This document shows positions 6,025 to 12,566 of a stretch of DNA of 15,269 nt, piece after piece. Origin of the DNA: Sporomusaceae bacterium (GTDB lineage: Bacteria > Bacillota_C > Negativicutes > Sporomusales_B > UBA7701); assembly GCA_022839045.1 (NCBI GenBank), contig JALHDI010000083.1, positions 1-15,269 on the forward strand. Direction: 5' to 3'. The position numbers were made by a program, and so were the translations under genes. A model generated the notes under the pieces. That model saw nothing but the letters and a program-made list of their open reading frames with translations. It ran no database searches and was not told where the DNA came from. The stretch's first letter is position 1. Each line of letters opens with the position of its first letter.

Positions 6025-6068
6025 AAAGCCCCGTCCGGCGCGCAATGCCGCCTGACGGGGCTTTGTTT
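6025..6068 (-). terminator. Terminator of the 54-aa membrane protein gene
   Basis: AAAGCCCCGTC / GACGGGGCTTT is an 11-bp stem. The enclosed GGCG/CGCC extends it past an unpaired base. On the minus strand it is followed by TTT and an AT-rich run; on the plus strand by TTTGTTTGT, so it may act in both directions. Confidence 0.75.
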
Positions 6069-6087
6069 GTCACTTGCGGGAACAGGT

Positions 6088-6252
6088 TTAGCCGAGGCCG
6101 AGCATTATGGCTAGCCCTACCGCGACCACCCCGGCATAGATACACCCCTCGATATACTGGCCGCGGTTCTTCTTCGCGCAGACCGCCGCGAAAATGCCAG
6201 CCATAACCGCGACGACCAGAAGAGCGATTTGAATCATCGTCATCTTTGCCAC
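6088..6252 (-). CDS. Small two-helix membrane protein, 54 aa
   Basis: A longer open frame covers this gene, but the real start is almost certainly GTG at 6252, which has AAGGAGGG eight bases upstream. The longer version would also overlap the opposite-strand gene at 6428. The product has two membrane segments, IQIALLVVAVMAGIFAAVCA (about residues 7-26) and EGCIYAGVVAVGLAIMLGLG (about 35-54). They are joined by a short polar, basic loop KKNRGQY. I do not recognise the family. It is transcribed divergently from the 72-aa gene at 6428 and closed by its own terminator. Similar tiny membrane proteins are often toxins, regulators of larger membrane complexes or sporulation proteins; nothing here picks one. 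Confidence 0.65.
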   Translation of the reverse strand: MAKMTMIQIALLVVAVMAGIFAAVCAKKNRGQYIEGCIYAGVVAVGLAIMLGLG

Positions 6253-6287
6253 GTTCTTACCCTCCTTGTCGCATCGCGTACAGGTCA

Positions 6288-6296
6288 ATTGTACCA
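6288..6296 (-). promoter_or_regulatory. Candidate extended -10 promoter for the 54-aa gene
   Basis: TGGTACAAT on the minus strand fits an extended -10 (TGnTAnnnT) and lies at a sensible distance from the ribosome binding site. The -35 is poor (TGTCCG). Confidence 0.4.
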
Positions 6297-6400
6297 CGGA
6301 CGCCGGCTTTCGGACAGCCCCCGGCCCGTATCTCCTGCCCCCTGCGGAAGCTTCGGCCCATGGATGCATTAACCTGACCGCCCCAAAATCCTGGCAATTG

Positions 6401-6409
6401 TGGTAAAAT
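6401..6409 (+). promoter_or_regulatory. Candidate extended -10 promoter for the 72-aa gene
   Basis: TGGTAAAAT mirrors the divergent promoter (TGGTACAAT). It is followed after a few bases by GAGGTGAT, the ribosome binding site at 6417-6424. No good -35 is seen. Confidence 0.4.
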
Positions 6410-6427
6410 ACTACTTGAGGTGATAAC

Positions 6428-6646
6428 ATGTCGGCTAAATTATGCAAATCCGTCCTGAAACTGCTTGTCCAAGAAATCGATAAGGCTGCTTTCCGGGCCG
6501 AGGCAAGTTTCGGCTCCGTGCTCGCCGCCCTTATCGAAGCCCATCCGGAAATCGCGGTAACCGAGGAAGAATGGAACAGGATAAGCGAAGAAACGCAAGC
6601 GGCAATTATCGAAAGCGCCAAGGAAACGTTGTCGTCGATCGGTTAG
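6428..6646 (+). CDS. Unknown small soluble protein, 72 aa
   Basis: I do not recognise the family. The ATG at 6428 has a well-placed GAGGTGAT site. The protein is helical throughout: a basic N-terminus (MSAKLCKSVLKLL), a central mixed helix (AAFRAEASFGSVLAALIEAHPE) and an acidic C-terminal half (EEEWNRISEETQAAIIESAKE). The HPEIAVTEEEWNRI segment looks like a helix-turn-helix boundary, but no known DNA-binding motif is clear. It is short, acidic and soluble, transcribed divergently from a tiny membrane protein and ended by a strong terminator. The coding character is supported by the start context, the high proportion of charged helices and normal codon use. Confidence 0.65.
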   Translation: MSAKLCKSVLKLLVQEIDKAAFRAEASFGSVLAALIEAHPEIAVTEEEWNRISEETQAAIIESAKETLSSIG

Positions 6647-6674
6647 CCCCCTTTCGCATCTTCGGCAATCGGAA

Positions 6675-6704
6675 AACCCCGGCCGCGCGGCCGGGGTTGC
6701 TTAT
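6675..6704 (+). terminator. Terminator of the 72-aa gene
   Basis: AACCCCGGCC / GGCCGGGGTT, a perfect 10-bp stem with a GCGC loop, is followed by GCTTATTTG. The stem is identical to the 5681 repeat, but the flanks differ. Confidence 0.75.
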
Positions 6705-6749
6705 TTGCCTGTTGTTCATATCATATAAGAAAAAACGGCGGTGACACAG

Positions 6750-6845
6750 ATGGAAGCGGCGATCCTGCTGGCGGTGGTGGCGGCGCTTTTAGTGCTTATT
6801 ATCGTGATCCTGCTGCTGCCGGGCACGCTCGCCTGCGGCGGCTGA
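6750..6845 (+). CDS. Single-helix membrane peptide, 31 aa
   Basis: This reading frame encodes a 31-residue peptide that is nearly one continuous hydrophobic helix. It starts MEAAILL, has a core AVVAALLVLIIVILLL and ends PGTLACGG. GGCGGTGA precedes the ATG at about the right distance. The stop lies 10 bases before the ATG of the coiled-coil gene at 6856, which suggests one transcript. With no homologue in mind I cannot give a function. The frame is short enough to be chance, but a 20-plus-residue pure membrane segment with a start, a binding site and a tight neighbour argues for a real gene. The Cys near the C-terminus is notable. Confidence 0.45.
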   Translation: MEAAILLAVVAALLVLIIVILLLPGTLACGG

Positions 6846-6855
6846 GGCGGCGGCC

Positions 6856-7059
6856 ATGGATATAGGCAAGCTCGACCCGAACAGCCTGGGGCTTCTCGGC
6901 ACGATGGTGAGCGCGGTCGGCGACCTGCTGCAGGGCGTTGCGGCCGAGCTTCAGATACGCCAGGACAAGGAAGAGCAGCAGCAAACCAAGGCCAGGGACG
7001 AAAAACTGGCCAAGCTCGAAAACGAGGTAAGCGGCCTCAAGGAGGAAATCGCGCCCTGA
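6856..7059 (+). CDS. Unknown 67-aa protein with C-terminal coiled coil
   Basis: The N-terminal half is amphipathic with Gly (LDPNSLGLLGTMVSAVGDLL, residues 6-25) and continues QGVAAELQIRQDKEEQQQ. The last 25 residues (KARDEKLAKLENEVSGLKEE) show a clear heptad pattern, so a coiled coil that oligomerises is likely. The ribosome binding site is weak (GAGGCGGCGG), consistent with translation coupled to the 31-aa gene just upstream. The family is not recognised. The partial gene at 15067 has a loosely similar plan, LG.L...(T)V.AD.L followed by a charged tail, so both may belong to one small-protein family, but this is only a by-eye resemblance. Confidence 0.6.
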   Translation: MDIGKLDPNSLGLLGTMVSAVGDLLQGVAAELQIRQDKEEQQQTKARDEKLAKLENEVSGLKEEIAP

Positions 7060-7167
7060 AAAAACTGCTGACGAAATGAGCCGCCCCGGCCCGTGCGGCC
7101 TTTTTCGCCATCGCACCTGACGCCCCTCCCCCGCCCGCTTCCGTCGCTGCCGCCCCCTAAAGACGCC

Positions 7168-7208
7168 AAAGCCCCGCACGCCGTTCCCCAACGGCCGCGG
7201 GGCCTTTA
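7168..7208. terminator. Convergent terminator between small-gene cluster and 7247 gene
   Basis: The outer stem AAAGCCCCGC / GCGGGGC and inner stem CCGTT / AACGG enclose a CCCC loop. TTTATATT follows on the plus strand and TTTGGCG on the minus strand. Confidence 0.65.
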
Positions 7209-7246
7209 TATTACCTTGCGCAGGCTGCTGTGACAATCCCGGGTTA

Positions 7247-7564
7247 TCAGCGCTGCTTGGGCTGCCTGGGCACCGCCTTCAGCACGACCTGATCGTCCTC
7301 GCACGCCACCTTCAGCGCGTAATCGACGATACCCTGCTTATAAAGGTTCACCTTGAGCGTCAGCAAAGCCTTGCCCACGTCCTCCTGCAGCTCAGGGGTG
7401 AAAAACTCCGCGTAAGCCGGCTTCGGCGCCTCTTTCTTCGCCACCGGTTTCGCGGCCGGCGCACTCGCCGTGCCGTCGCTCAGATGCTCGAAGCTCGCCT
7501 GCTCCGGCATACCGCCGAACATCTCGGAATCGTGGCGGTTTTTCGGTATTTTGGCCATACTCAT
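7247..7564 (-). CDS. Unknown 105-aa protein
   Basis: I do not recognise the family. The N-terminal 30 residues are polar (KIPKNRHDSEMFGGMPEQ). They are followed by an Ala/Pro/Lys-rich linker (ASAPAAKPVAKKEAPKPAY) and a compact C-terminal domain (FFTPELQEDVGKALLTLKVNLYKQG, then VDYALKVACEDDQVVLKAVPR), which looks like helix-beta-beta. AAGGAG lies only three bases before the ATG at 7564, so the second ATG, at 7558 (nine bases away), may be the true start and would remove two residues. The Smr-domain gene ends 30 bases upstream on the same strand, so the two are probably co-transcribed. The downstream terminator at 7168-7208 closes the unit. Confidence 0.65.
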   Translation of the reverse strand: MSMAKIPKNRHDSEMFGGMPEQASFEHLSDGTASAPAAKPVAKKEAPKPAYAEFFTPELQEDVGKALLTLKVNLYKQGIVDYALKVACEDDQVVLKAVPRQPKQR

Positions 7565-7594
7565 GCTCTCCTTGAAAAAGATTATCGCTTCCGC

Positions 7595-7942
7595 TCACAG
7601 CAGCACGATCGTGATCCCCGCGTTGCCGCGCTCGAAATCCCGGTCGCGGCTGAGGTCGGGATAAGCGTCCAGTATTTTGCGGGCGCCGGCGCCGAAGACG
7701 CTCCAGTCCTCGCCCGCCACCGCCTCCTTGATCTCTCCCCGCCGCTTGCGCTCCGCCAGGGCCGTGCGGATGCCGACCCTCAGCTTGCCGCCCACGCCGC
7801 TCGAGCCGTAGCCGTGGATTATCTTGACCGCCTTCGCCCCCTGGGCGCGGGCCCGGACGAGCTCCCCGCCCAGCCGGTGGGTCGCCTGGTCGACGGACGG
7901 CATGCCCAGTTCCAGATTGATGATTATCATCTTCGTCGCCAT
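7595..7942 (-). CDS. Stand-alone Smr-domain protein
   Basis: This 115-residue protein carries one Smr domain, the MutS2 C-terminal-type fold with nuclease or nucleic-acid-binding activity. The diagnostic stretch is VKIIHGYGSSGVGGKLR at residues 39-55, with the HGxGxG loop. It is preceded by the typical N-terminal strand IINLELGMPSVDQA, in which the usual LDLHG-type motif is reduced to LELGMPS, so one residue usually linked with nuclease activity may be missing. A helix ALAERKRRGEI and the final strand NAGITIVLL complete the fold. The binding site before the ATG is weak (AGGA). It lies upstream of the 7247 gene and 49 bases downstream of the 7992 gene on the same strand. Small solitary Smr proteins of Firmicutes have no settled function. 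Confidence 0.85.
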   Translation of the reverse strand: MATKMIIINLELGMPSVDQATHRLGGELVRARAQGAKAVKIIHGYGSSGVGGKLRVGIRTALAERKRRGEIKEAVAGEDWSVFGAGARKILDAYPDLSRDRDFERGNAGITIVLL

Positions 7943-7991
7943 GATGTCCTGTTCCGCCTGTTCCCGTATTTATTCCTTCAAGGGGTAAACC

Positions 7992-8405
7992 TCACCGCCC
8001 GAGGACGGAGAAGGTATGGCCGCACCACTCGCGCGTCTCGCGGAAGACGTCGGCCAGCAGGTGGCCGTAAACCGCGCCGGCCACGGCCTTGGCGTCGTCC
8101 CGGTAGGCGTCCCAGTCGGGCTCGGCCAGCGGCGCCTCGAGGCGCGTAAAAACGGTGAAGCCTCGCCAGCGGCAGCCGCGGAAGTCCCCGGCCAGTTCGG
8201 CCGGCGCCTCCGCCGCTCCGGCGGTCACCGCCACCTTCGGCCACAGCTCCCCGACCGCCGGCCAGTCGCCGGGCGGTATAAGCAGCACGTCGGGCCGCCT
8301 CGGCCGCCCGGCCTCGTCCGTCCCGGCCGCGAACGCCGCGAACCCGCTCTCCAGCCATACTTCCTCGGTCGTCCCCGCAAGGCACATAACGCTAAACCGC
8401 TTCAA
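7992..8405 (-). CDS. Unknown 137-aa protein, last gene of the SDR/kinase unit
   Basis: A longer open frame reaches back into the SDR gene, but the TTG at 8405 is preferred. It has TAGGAG at good spacing and lies 11 bases after the SDR stop. The product begins MKRFSVMCLAGTTEEVW and has a mixed alpha/beta look, with ADVLLIPPGDW-like and KVAVTAGAAEAPAELAG segments. It also has an aromatic, acidic central part (GCRWRGFTVFTRLEAPLAEP) and a His/Cys-containing end (REWCGHTFSVLGR). I do not recognise the family. Position suggests a helper of the sugar-acid pathway. The same GC-rich codon pattern as its neighbours and the tight spacing support a real gene. Confidence 0.6.
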   Translation of the reverse strand: MKRFSVMCLAGTTEEVWLESGFAAFAAGTDEAGRPRRPDVLLIPPGDWPAVGELWPKVAVTAGAAEAPAELAGDFRGCRWRGFTVFTRLEAPLAEPDWDAYRDDAKAVAGAVYGHLLADVFRETREWCGHTFSVLGR

Positions 8406-8416
8406 AGCAGCTTCTC

Positions 8417-9178
8417 CTATTCCTCGTAGATCATCTTCACCGTCATCCCGCCATCGACGACTAAATTCGCTCCCGTTATAAAGCCCGCATCCGCCGATAC
8501 GAGGAACAGGCAGGCGGCGGCGATGTCCTCCGGTCGCCCCACCCTGCCGGCGGGATGCTGCGCGTGGTCCACGGGGCGCAGGGCCGCCGGCCGGCGCGCC
8601 CGGCCTTTCTTCAGCGCGCTGGTGTCGATCCAGCCCGGGCTTACGGCGTTGACCCTGATGCGCCGCGCCCCCAAGGTTACGGCCAGCGAGCGGGTGAGGG
8701 CCAGCAGGCCGCCCTTGGCCGCGTCGTAGGCGTGCCAGTCCGGCTCGGACATGAGGCCGCGGGTCGAGGCGATATTGACGATGGCCGCCCCCGCCGCGAG
8801 CAGCGGCAAGGCGTACTTCACGACGACGTACGGCCCGCGCAGGTTGACGGCGAGCACCGCGTCCCAGGCGGCCAGGGGCGCGTCGAGCGGCGTCGGGCCC
8901 GAAATCCCGGCGTTGTTGATCAGCGCGCCGAGGTTGACGCCGCGGCCGGCCAAATTCTCGCAAGCCCCCGCCACCGCCTGGTCGTCGCCGACGTCCACGC
9001 CGTACAGCAGGCAGTCGCCCCCGGTGGCGGCGATCTCGGCCCGCGCCTCCTCCCCGGCCTCGCCGTCGCGCTCGAAAATCACGACGCCCCAGCCCCGGCC
9101 GGCGAACGCCCGGGCCGCCGCCCGGCCGATCCCCTGCCCACCGCCGGTGACGAGGACATACTGTTTATTGCCCGCCAT
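8417..9178 (-). CDS. Short-chain dehydrogenase/reductase (SDR)
   Basis: This is a classical SDR of 253 residues. The cofactor-binding TGGGQGIG is at 11-18, the D62-V63 adenine-contact pair in GVDVGDD follows, NNAG is at 88-91, and the catalytic Ser138 (NIASTRG), Tyr151 and Lys155 (HAYDAAKGG) are all present. VSPGWIDT follows at 179-186, and the C-terminus VDGGMTVKM is typical. It should oxidise or reduce an alcohol/ketone pair with NAD(P). In this operon the likely substrate is a sugar acid or its keto form, which is inference. ATG at 9178 is chosen because AAAGGTGG lies five bases upstream. An in-frame ATG at 9223, two bases after the kinase stop, would add 15 residues. The gene follows the DUF1537 kinase directly. 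Confidence 0.9.
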   Translation of the reverse strand: MAGNKQYVLVTGGGQGIGRAAARAFAGRGWGVVIFERDGEAGEEARAEIAATGGDCLLYGVDVGDDQAVAGACENLAGRGVNLGALINNAGISGPTPLDAPLAAWDAVLAVNLRGPYVVVKYALPLLAAGAAIVNIASTRGLMSEPDWHAYDAAKGGLLALTRSLAVTLGARRIRVNAVSPGWIDTSALKKGRARRPAALRPVDHAQHPAGRVGRPEDIAAACLFLVSADAGFITGANLVVDGGMTVKMIYEE

Positions 9179-9225
9179 AGATGCCACCTTTACATCAACC
9201 CCCGGCTTGTCAGCGCCCGCCATGC

Positions 9226-10497
9226 TTACTGCCTCAGGATTTCGACGGCGCTCACCAGCACCTCCGGGCTGCCGAAAGCGCCGGCCTTGGTGACCACCTT
9301 GAGGCCGTCCCGGCGGCCGCCCTGCAGATCGCCCAGCGGTATGCCGGGAGCCACCTCGCGGAGTACCCTGACGCCCGTAGCCCCGAGGGCGGCGCACACC
9401 GCCACGGCGATATCGCCGCCGGTGAGCACCAGGCCGCCGGGCGAAGCGTCTTCAGCCAGCCGCCGGCCCATCTCTCCCAAGGCGCCGGCGATAAGATCGC
9501 CGGTCTGCTGGCCGTCAAGGCCCAGAGTCTCGGCCTCGCGGCGGGTGGCGGCGACGATGTCGTCGCTGTAGCCGGACGCCAGCACGGCGTTTTTCCCTTC
9601 CCGCATGGCGGCGGCCGCCGCCGCGCAGCAGCGCTCGACCTCGGCCTTGCGCCCCTCGGCCGTGAGCAGGGCGGCGGGAGTGACCATTATGTACGCCACG
9701 TCGGGCCGCTCGCTGAGCTTGGCGACCTGGCTGCGGGTGACGTTGGAAACGCTGCCGGCGATAACCGCGACCGGACCGGAGCGCTTCGCGCCGCTCAAAC
9801 CGAGGGCGGCGGGCAGATACTCGGCCAGGCCGGCCGACCCCACCCACAGCGTCTCGCGGCCGCCGGCCGCGATGGCCTCAGCCAGGTCCCTAAGCTGTTC
9901 GTCCCGCCAGGCGTCGCAGACCACCACCTCGACCCCTTCCCCGGCCAGCCGCGCCAGTTCGGCGGCGATCGCCGCCTCGCCGGCAGACATGATCTTTACC
10001 CCCAGGTGCCCGATCCTGCGCTTGGTCTGGGCCGCCAGCAGGGCCGGGATGTAGGATTCCCTGACAGGCATCTTCGGGTCGCGGGCAATCTCGCTGGCCT
10101 CGATCGGCACGCCGTTCAAGAGGTGCAGCCCGCCGACCGTTATCCGCCCGTTCTTGGGGAAGGCCGGCGCCACCACGGCCAGCTTCAGGCCGCATTCGTC
10201 CATGATGGCGTCGATCTGGGGACCGAGGTTGCCGCGCAGGGTGGAGTCGACTTTCATATAGACGGTGCCGGCGCCGCCGGACTTGACCAGCCGGGCGGCC
10301 TCCGCCGCCCGGGCGTAGGCTTCGCCGGGCGGGACGGCGCGGCTGTTGGTGTCGATGACGAGGACGTCGGAAGCCGCGGCGCTGCTGGCTTGACGGGCTT
10401 CGAGCAGGACGACGGTGGCCAGGCCCTGCTTGGCGAACTGGACGCCGGTGTCGTTGGCGCCGGTAAGGTCGTCGGCGATTACGGCTATCATGGTCAT
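9226..10497 (-). CDS. Four-carbon acid sugar kinase family protein (DUF1537)
   Basis: Members of this family phosphorylate C4 sugar acids such as D-threonate, D-erythronate or their 3-oxo forms, using ATP. The N-terminal signature IADDLTGANDTG is at residues 7-18 and the substrate-domain motif KVDSTLRGN at 82-90. GSAGLA is at 220-225, GSVS at 248-251 and the nucleotide-domain motif LTGGDIA at 358-364. The C-terminus VVTKAGAFGSPEVL is canonical. At 423 residues the length is normal. The ATG at 10497 has GAGGGGTGA at good spacing. It leads the unit kinase-SDR-7992 and lies behind a UxaA-type dehydratase pair, separated by a hairpin and a repeat-rich leader. The usual partners PdxA2 and class II aldolase are not in view, so the exact substrate is open. 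Confidence 0.9.
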   Translation of the reverse strand: MTMIAVIADDLTGANDTGVQFAKQGLATVVLLEARQASSAAASDVLVIDTNSRAVPPGEAYARAAEAARLVKSGGAGTVYMKVDSTLRGNLGPQIDAIMDECGLKLAVVAPAFPKNGRITVGGLHLLNGVPIEASEIARDPKMPVRESYIPALLAAQTKRRIGHLGVKIMSAGEAAIAAELARLAGEGVEVVVCDAWRDEQLRDLAEAIAAGGRETLWVGSAGLAEYLPAALGLSGAKRSGPVAVIAGSVSNVTRSQVAKLSERPDVAYIMVTPAALLTAEGRKAEVERCCAAAAAAMREGKNAVLASGYSDDIVAATRREAETLGLDGQQTGDLIAGALGEMGRRLAEDASPGGLVLTGGDIAVAVCAALGATGVRVLREVAPGIPLGDLQGGRRDGLKVVTKAGAFGSPEVLVSAVEILRQ

Positions 10498-10507
10498 GGT
10501 TTCACCC

Positions 10508-10598
10508 CTCTGACATTTTCGTGCGTTAGCTTACATTTAATCGTACATTTTCCTCTGACATTTCCCTGACAGTTCCTTCTGCCGTTATCTGACAAAGT
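10508..10598 (-). promoter_or_regulatory. Repeat-rich leader of the kinase gene
   Basis: On the plus strand the words TGACATTT (10511), TTACATTT (10531), GTACATTT (10543), TGACATTT (10556), TGACAGTT (10567) and TGACAAAG (10590) recur, all in one orientation. The element GTTAGCTTACATT (10525-10537) within it is matched upstream of the AbrB-family gene. This looks like a cluster of binding sites for one regulator. The regulator is not in the window. Confidence 0.4.
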
Positions 10599-10618
10599 CC
10601 CCGTTTTGGGGGCAGAAG

Positions 10619-10643
10619 AGCCGGCGGACAGCGCCCGCCGGCT
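10619..10643 (-). terminator. Hairpin between UxaA small subunit and kinase
   Basis: AGCCGGCGG / CCGCCGGCT is a perfect 9-bp stem with a 7-base loop, 20 bases after the stop of the UxaA small-subunit gene. The following minus-strand sequence is only modestly T-rich, so it may be leaky and allow read-through to the kinase. Confidence 0.5.
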
Positions 10644-10663
10644 ATCTTATGTAAAATTCCGGT

Positions 10664-10945
10664 TTACTTGTCGCCACGGCCGCGACAGCTTTCGAGGTTG
10701 TGGACGTGGACATGCTGGCCGGGCAGGATGTCGCGGGTGGCGAGGCCGATGGTTTCGCCGTATTTTTTGACCGCTTCGCCGCGCTTGATCGCGCGGAGGG
10801 CGAATTTGTGGCCGAAGGGGATGTTCTCGACGACCGTGACGGCCAGTTTGTCGGCGCCGACGTCTACGGTGACGGCGGTACCAGGCTCGACGGCCTCAAC
10901 GACGGTGCAGACGTTGTCGACCGGCTTCATGACAATCGCTCTCAT
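10664..10945 (-). CDS. UxaA-family dehydratase, small (SAF-domain) subunit
   Basis: This 93-residue protein matches the N-terminal SAF domain of altronate/galactarate dehydratases: IPFGHKFALRAIKRGEAVKKYGETIGLAT (about residues 42-70) and the closing PGQHVHVHNLES (75-86). In this family the small domain covers the active site of the large subunit; in single-chain enzymes it is fused. The ATG at 10945 is set by GGGAGGAAAAGAA, and the longer open frame upstream only overlaps the large-subunit gene in another register. It lies 14 bases after the large subunit and is surely co-transcribed. The same split form occurs in (2R)-sulfolactate sulfo-lyase (SuyA/SuyB), so dehydration of a sugar acid and sulfo-lyase chemistry are both possible. 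The sugar-acid kinase nearby favours the first. Confidence 0.85.
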   Translation of the reverse strand: MRAIVMKPVDNVCTVVEAVEPGTAVTVDVGADKLAVTVVENIPFGHKFALRAIKRGEAVKKYGETIGLATRDILPGQHVHVHNLESCRGRGDK

Positions 10946-10959
10946 TTCTTTTCCTCCCG

Positions 10960-12123
10960 TCACATCGTCGGGCCGACGCGGTTGATGGCGAAGTCGTTGA
11001 AGCCGAGGATCTCGGCCTTGGCGAGCTTGCCGGAGGCGACGGCGAGCATTTCGGCGAAGATACGTTTCCCGACCTGGGCGACCGTCTCGTCGCCGGTGAC
11101 GACGGTGCCGGCGTCGAGGTCGATGTTGTCGTTCATTTTGTGGAACAGGGGCGTTGTCGTGGAGACTTTGACGGTGGGGGCGATGGGCGAGCCGCAGCAG
11201 GTGCCCCGGCCGGTGGTGAAGACGACGAGGTGGCAGCCGCCGGCGACCATGCCGGTGAGCTGCTCGATGTCCTGGCCAGGGGTGTCCATCCAGACGAGGC
11301 CTTTGCCGGCGATGGGGGCGGCGTACTCGATGACGTCCCTGAGGGGCCGGGAGCCGGCCTTGTAGATGCAGCCGAGGGATTTCTCCTCGATGGAGGAGAG
11401 GCCGCCTTCGATGTTGCCGGGGGTGGGCTGGCCGCCGCGCATGTCGACGCCCATGCCGGTGGCGAGGGCTTCGCAGCGCTCGATGACTTCGTAGCAGCGC
11501 CTGGTGACCTGATCGTTGACCGCCCGGGCGGCGATGAGGTGCTCGGCACCGATGATTTCGGTGGTTTCGGCGAGGATGACGGTGCCGCCGGCGTCGATGA
11601 GGAGGTCGCTGGCCACGCCGAGGGCGGGGTTGCCGGAGATGCCCGAGCAGGCGTCGGAGCCGCCGCATTCGGTGCCGAGGATGAGTTCGCCGGCGTCCAC
11701 GGGTTCGCGGACTTGTAGCGAGGCCGCGCCGACCATCGCCCGGGCGGCGCTAGCGCCGGCGGCGGCGGCTTTTACCGAGCCGCCCTCGTCCTGGATGATG
11801 ACGAGGTGGACGGGCTTGTAGGGGCACTTTTCCCTGATGGCGGCGGCGATGTCCTGGGCGCGGACGGTCTCGCAGCCGAGGCCGACGACGACTACGCCGA
11901 AGACGTTGGGGTGGGCGCCGTGGGCGGCGAGGACGTGGGCGGTGCGCTCGGCGTCGGCGCCGAGCTGGGCGCAGCCGTGCTGGTGCTCGACCCAGACGGT
12001 GCCGGCGACCTGCTGGGAGATGCCCCGGGCGACGCGGTTGGCGCACACGACCGACGGGATGACGAGCACGTGGTTGCGGATGCCGACCGTCCCGTCCGGG
12101 CGGCGGTAGCCTTGGAATTGCAT
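10960..12123 (-). CDS. UxaA-family dehydratase, large subunit
   Basis: This is the catalytic subunit of a split UxaA/GarD-type lyase, which removes water (or a similar leaving group) from an aldonate-like hydroxy acid to give a 2-keto-3-deoxy product. It has 387 residues. The hallmarks are YRRPDGTVGIRNHVLVIPSV at residues 6-25, VEHQHGCAQLG at 45-55, GTECGGSDACSGISGNPALG at 150-169 and TTGRGTCCGSPIAPTVKV at 303-320. The conserved cysteines fit the metal-dependent chemistry of the family. The ATG at 12123 follows GAGGTGATAAC, a good binding site. It sits 15 bases after the VOC gene and 14 before the small subunit. Substrate specificity cannot be read; altronate, galactarate, a C4/C5 acid or sulfolactate are possible. 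Confidence 0.9.
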   Translation of the reverse strand: MQFQGYRRPDGTVGIRNHVLVIPSVVCANRVARGISQQVAGTVWVEHQHGCAQLGADAERTAHVLAAHGAHPNVFGVVVVGLGCETVRAQDIAAAIREKCPYKPVHLVIIQDEGGSVKAAAAGASAARAMVGAASLQVREPVDAGELILGTECGGSDACSGISGNPALGVASDLLIDAGGTVILAETTEIIGAEHLIAARAVNDQVTRRCYEVIERCEALATGMGVDMRGGQPTPGNIEGGLSSIEEKSLGCIYKAGSRPLRDVIEYAAPIAGKGLVWMDTPGQDIEQLTGMVAGGCHLVVFTTGRGTCCGSPIAPTVKVSTTTPLFHKMNDNIDLDAGTVVTGDETVAQVGKRIFAEMLAVASGKLAKAEILGFNDFAINRVGPTM

Positions 12124-12138
12124 GTTATCACCTCGGCT

Positions 12139-12543
12139 TTATTTGAAGGAGTCGTAGATTTCTTTGTATTCGGGGGTCGGGGGGATGGTTTTGTAGATGT
12201 AGAGGTGGACGCCGTTGGGGTCGTCGACTACGAAGCTGCGCTCGCCCCAGGGCTTGTCGACGAGGTCCTGGACGATCTTGAGGCCGGCCGCCTTGAGGCG
12301 GCGGCATTCGGCGTCGGCGTCGTCGACTTCGAAGGAGATGATGAGTCCCTTGCTGAAGAATTCGCCCGCCTCCCGCTGCGGGAGGGTGAAGCTGACGCCG
12401 ATGGCGGGGTTGCCGGGGGCGAGGAGTTCGATGTACCAGTCGCTTTCGTAGACGAGCCGGAAGTCGAAGTGTTTCATGTAAAATTCCTTGGATTCACGGA
12501 GCTTGTTGGTGCTGATGGTGGAGTCGACCCGTTTGATCTTCAT
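12139..12543 (-). CDS. VOC (glyoxalase/dioxygenase-fold) family protein
   Basis: This 134-residue vicinal-oxygen-chelate protein has two beta-alpha-beta-beta-beta modules. The first is RVDSTISTNKLRESKEFYMKHFDFRLV (about residues 5-31), with the usual 'D...S..FY...LGF' layout. The second runs from ISFEVDDADAECRRLKAAGLKIV (about 69-91) to the strand SFVVDDPNGVHLYIYK. It probably acts as an isomerase, lyase or ligand-binding partner on an alpha-hydroxy carbonyl compound; the exact reaction is unknown. The ATG at 12543 has AAGGAGGAAACGGG ahead of it. It stands between the macro-domain gene (23 bases upstream) and the UxaA large subunit, clearly within the operon. It could be an epimerase of a keto-acid intermediate, but that is inference. 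Confidence 0.8.
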   Translation of the reverse strand: MKIKRVDSTISTNKLRESKEFYMKHFDFRLVYESDWYIELLAPGNPAIGVSFTLPQREAGEFFSKGLIISFEVDDADAECRRLKAAGLKIVQDLVDKPWGERSFVVDDPNGVHLYIYKTIPPTPEYKEIYDSFK

Positions 12544-12566
12544 CCCGTTTCCTCCTTGCTGTCGGG

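Larger units (their letters stand above)
5470..6087. other. Long non-coding stretch with hairpin repeat and polypyrimidine tract
   Basis: The open frames here are low-complexity and overlap one another, so I see no gene. The stretch holds a C-rich part (5490-5680), a terminator-like hairpin repeat (5681-5722), a strand-asymmetric polypyrimidine tract (5718-5935), a short AT-rich part (5970-6024) and a terminator (6025-6064) serving the minus-strand gene that follows. Confidence 0.6.

Noticed and set aside
6253..6621. N-terminal extension of the 54-aa membrane protein
   Set aside because: It overlaps the opposite-strand 72-aa gene and its promoter, and a strong AAGGAGGG site marks the internal GTG at 6252.
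8417..9397. Longer start for the SDR gene, overlapping the kinase
   Set aside because: The added residues are basic and proline-rich with no SDR character and overlap the kinase C-terminus. The ATG at 9178 has a good AAAGGTGG site.
9181..10569. A 462-residue plus-strand frame opposite the kinase
   Set aside because: It is the antisense shadow of the DUF1537 gene; its composition is rich in Gly, Ala, Asp and His, with no family motifs.
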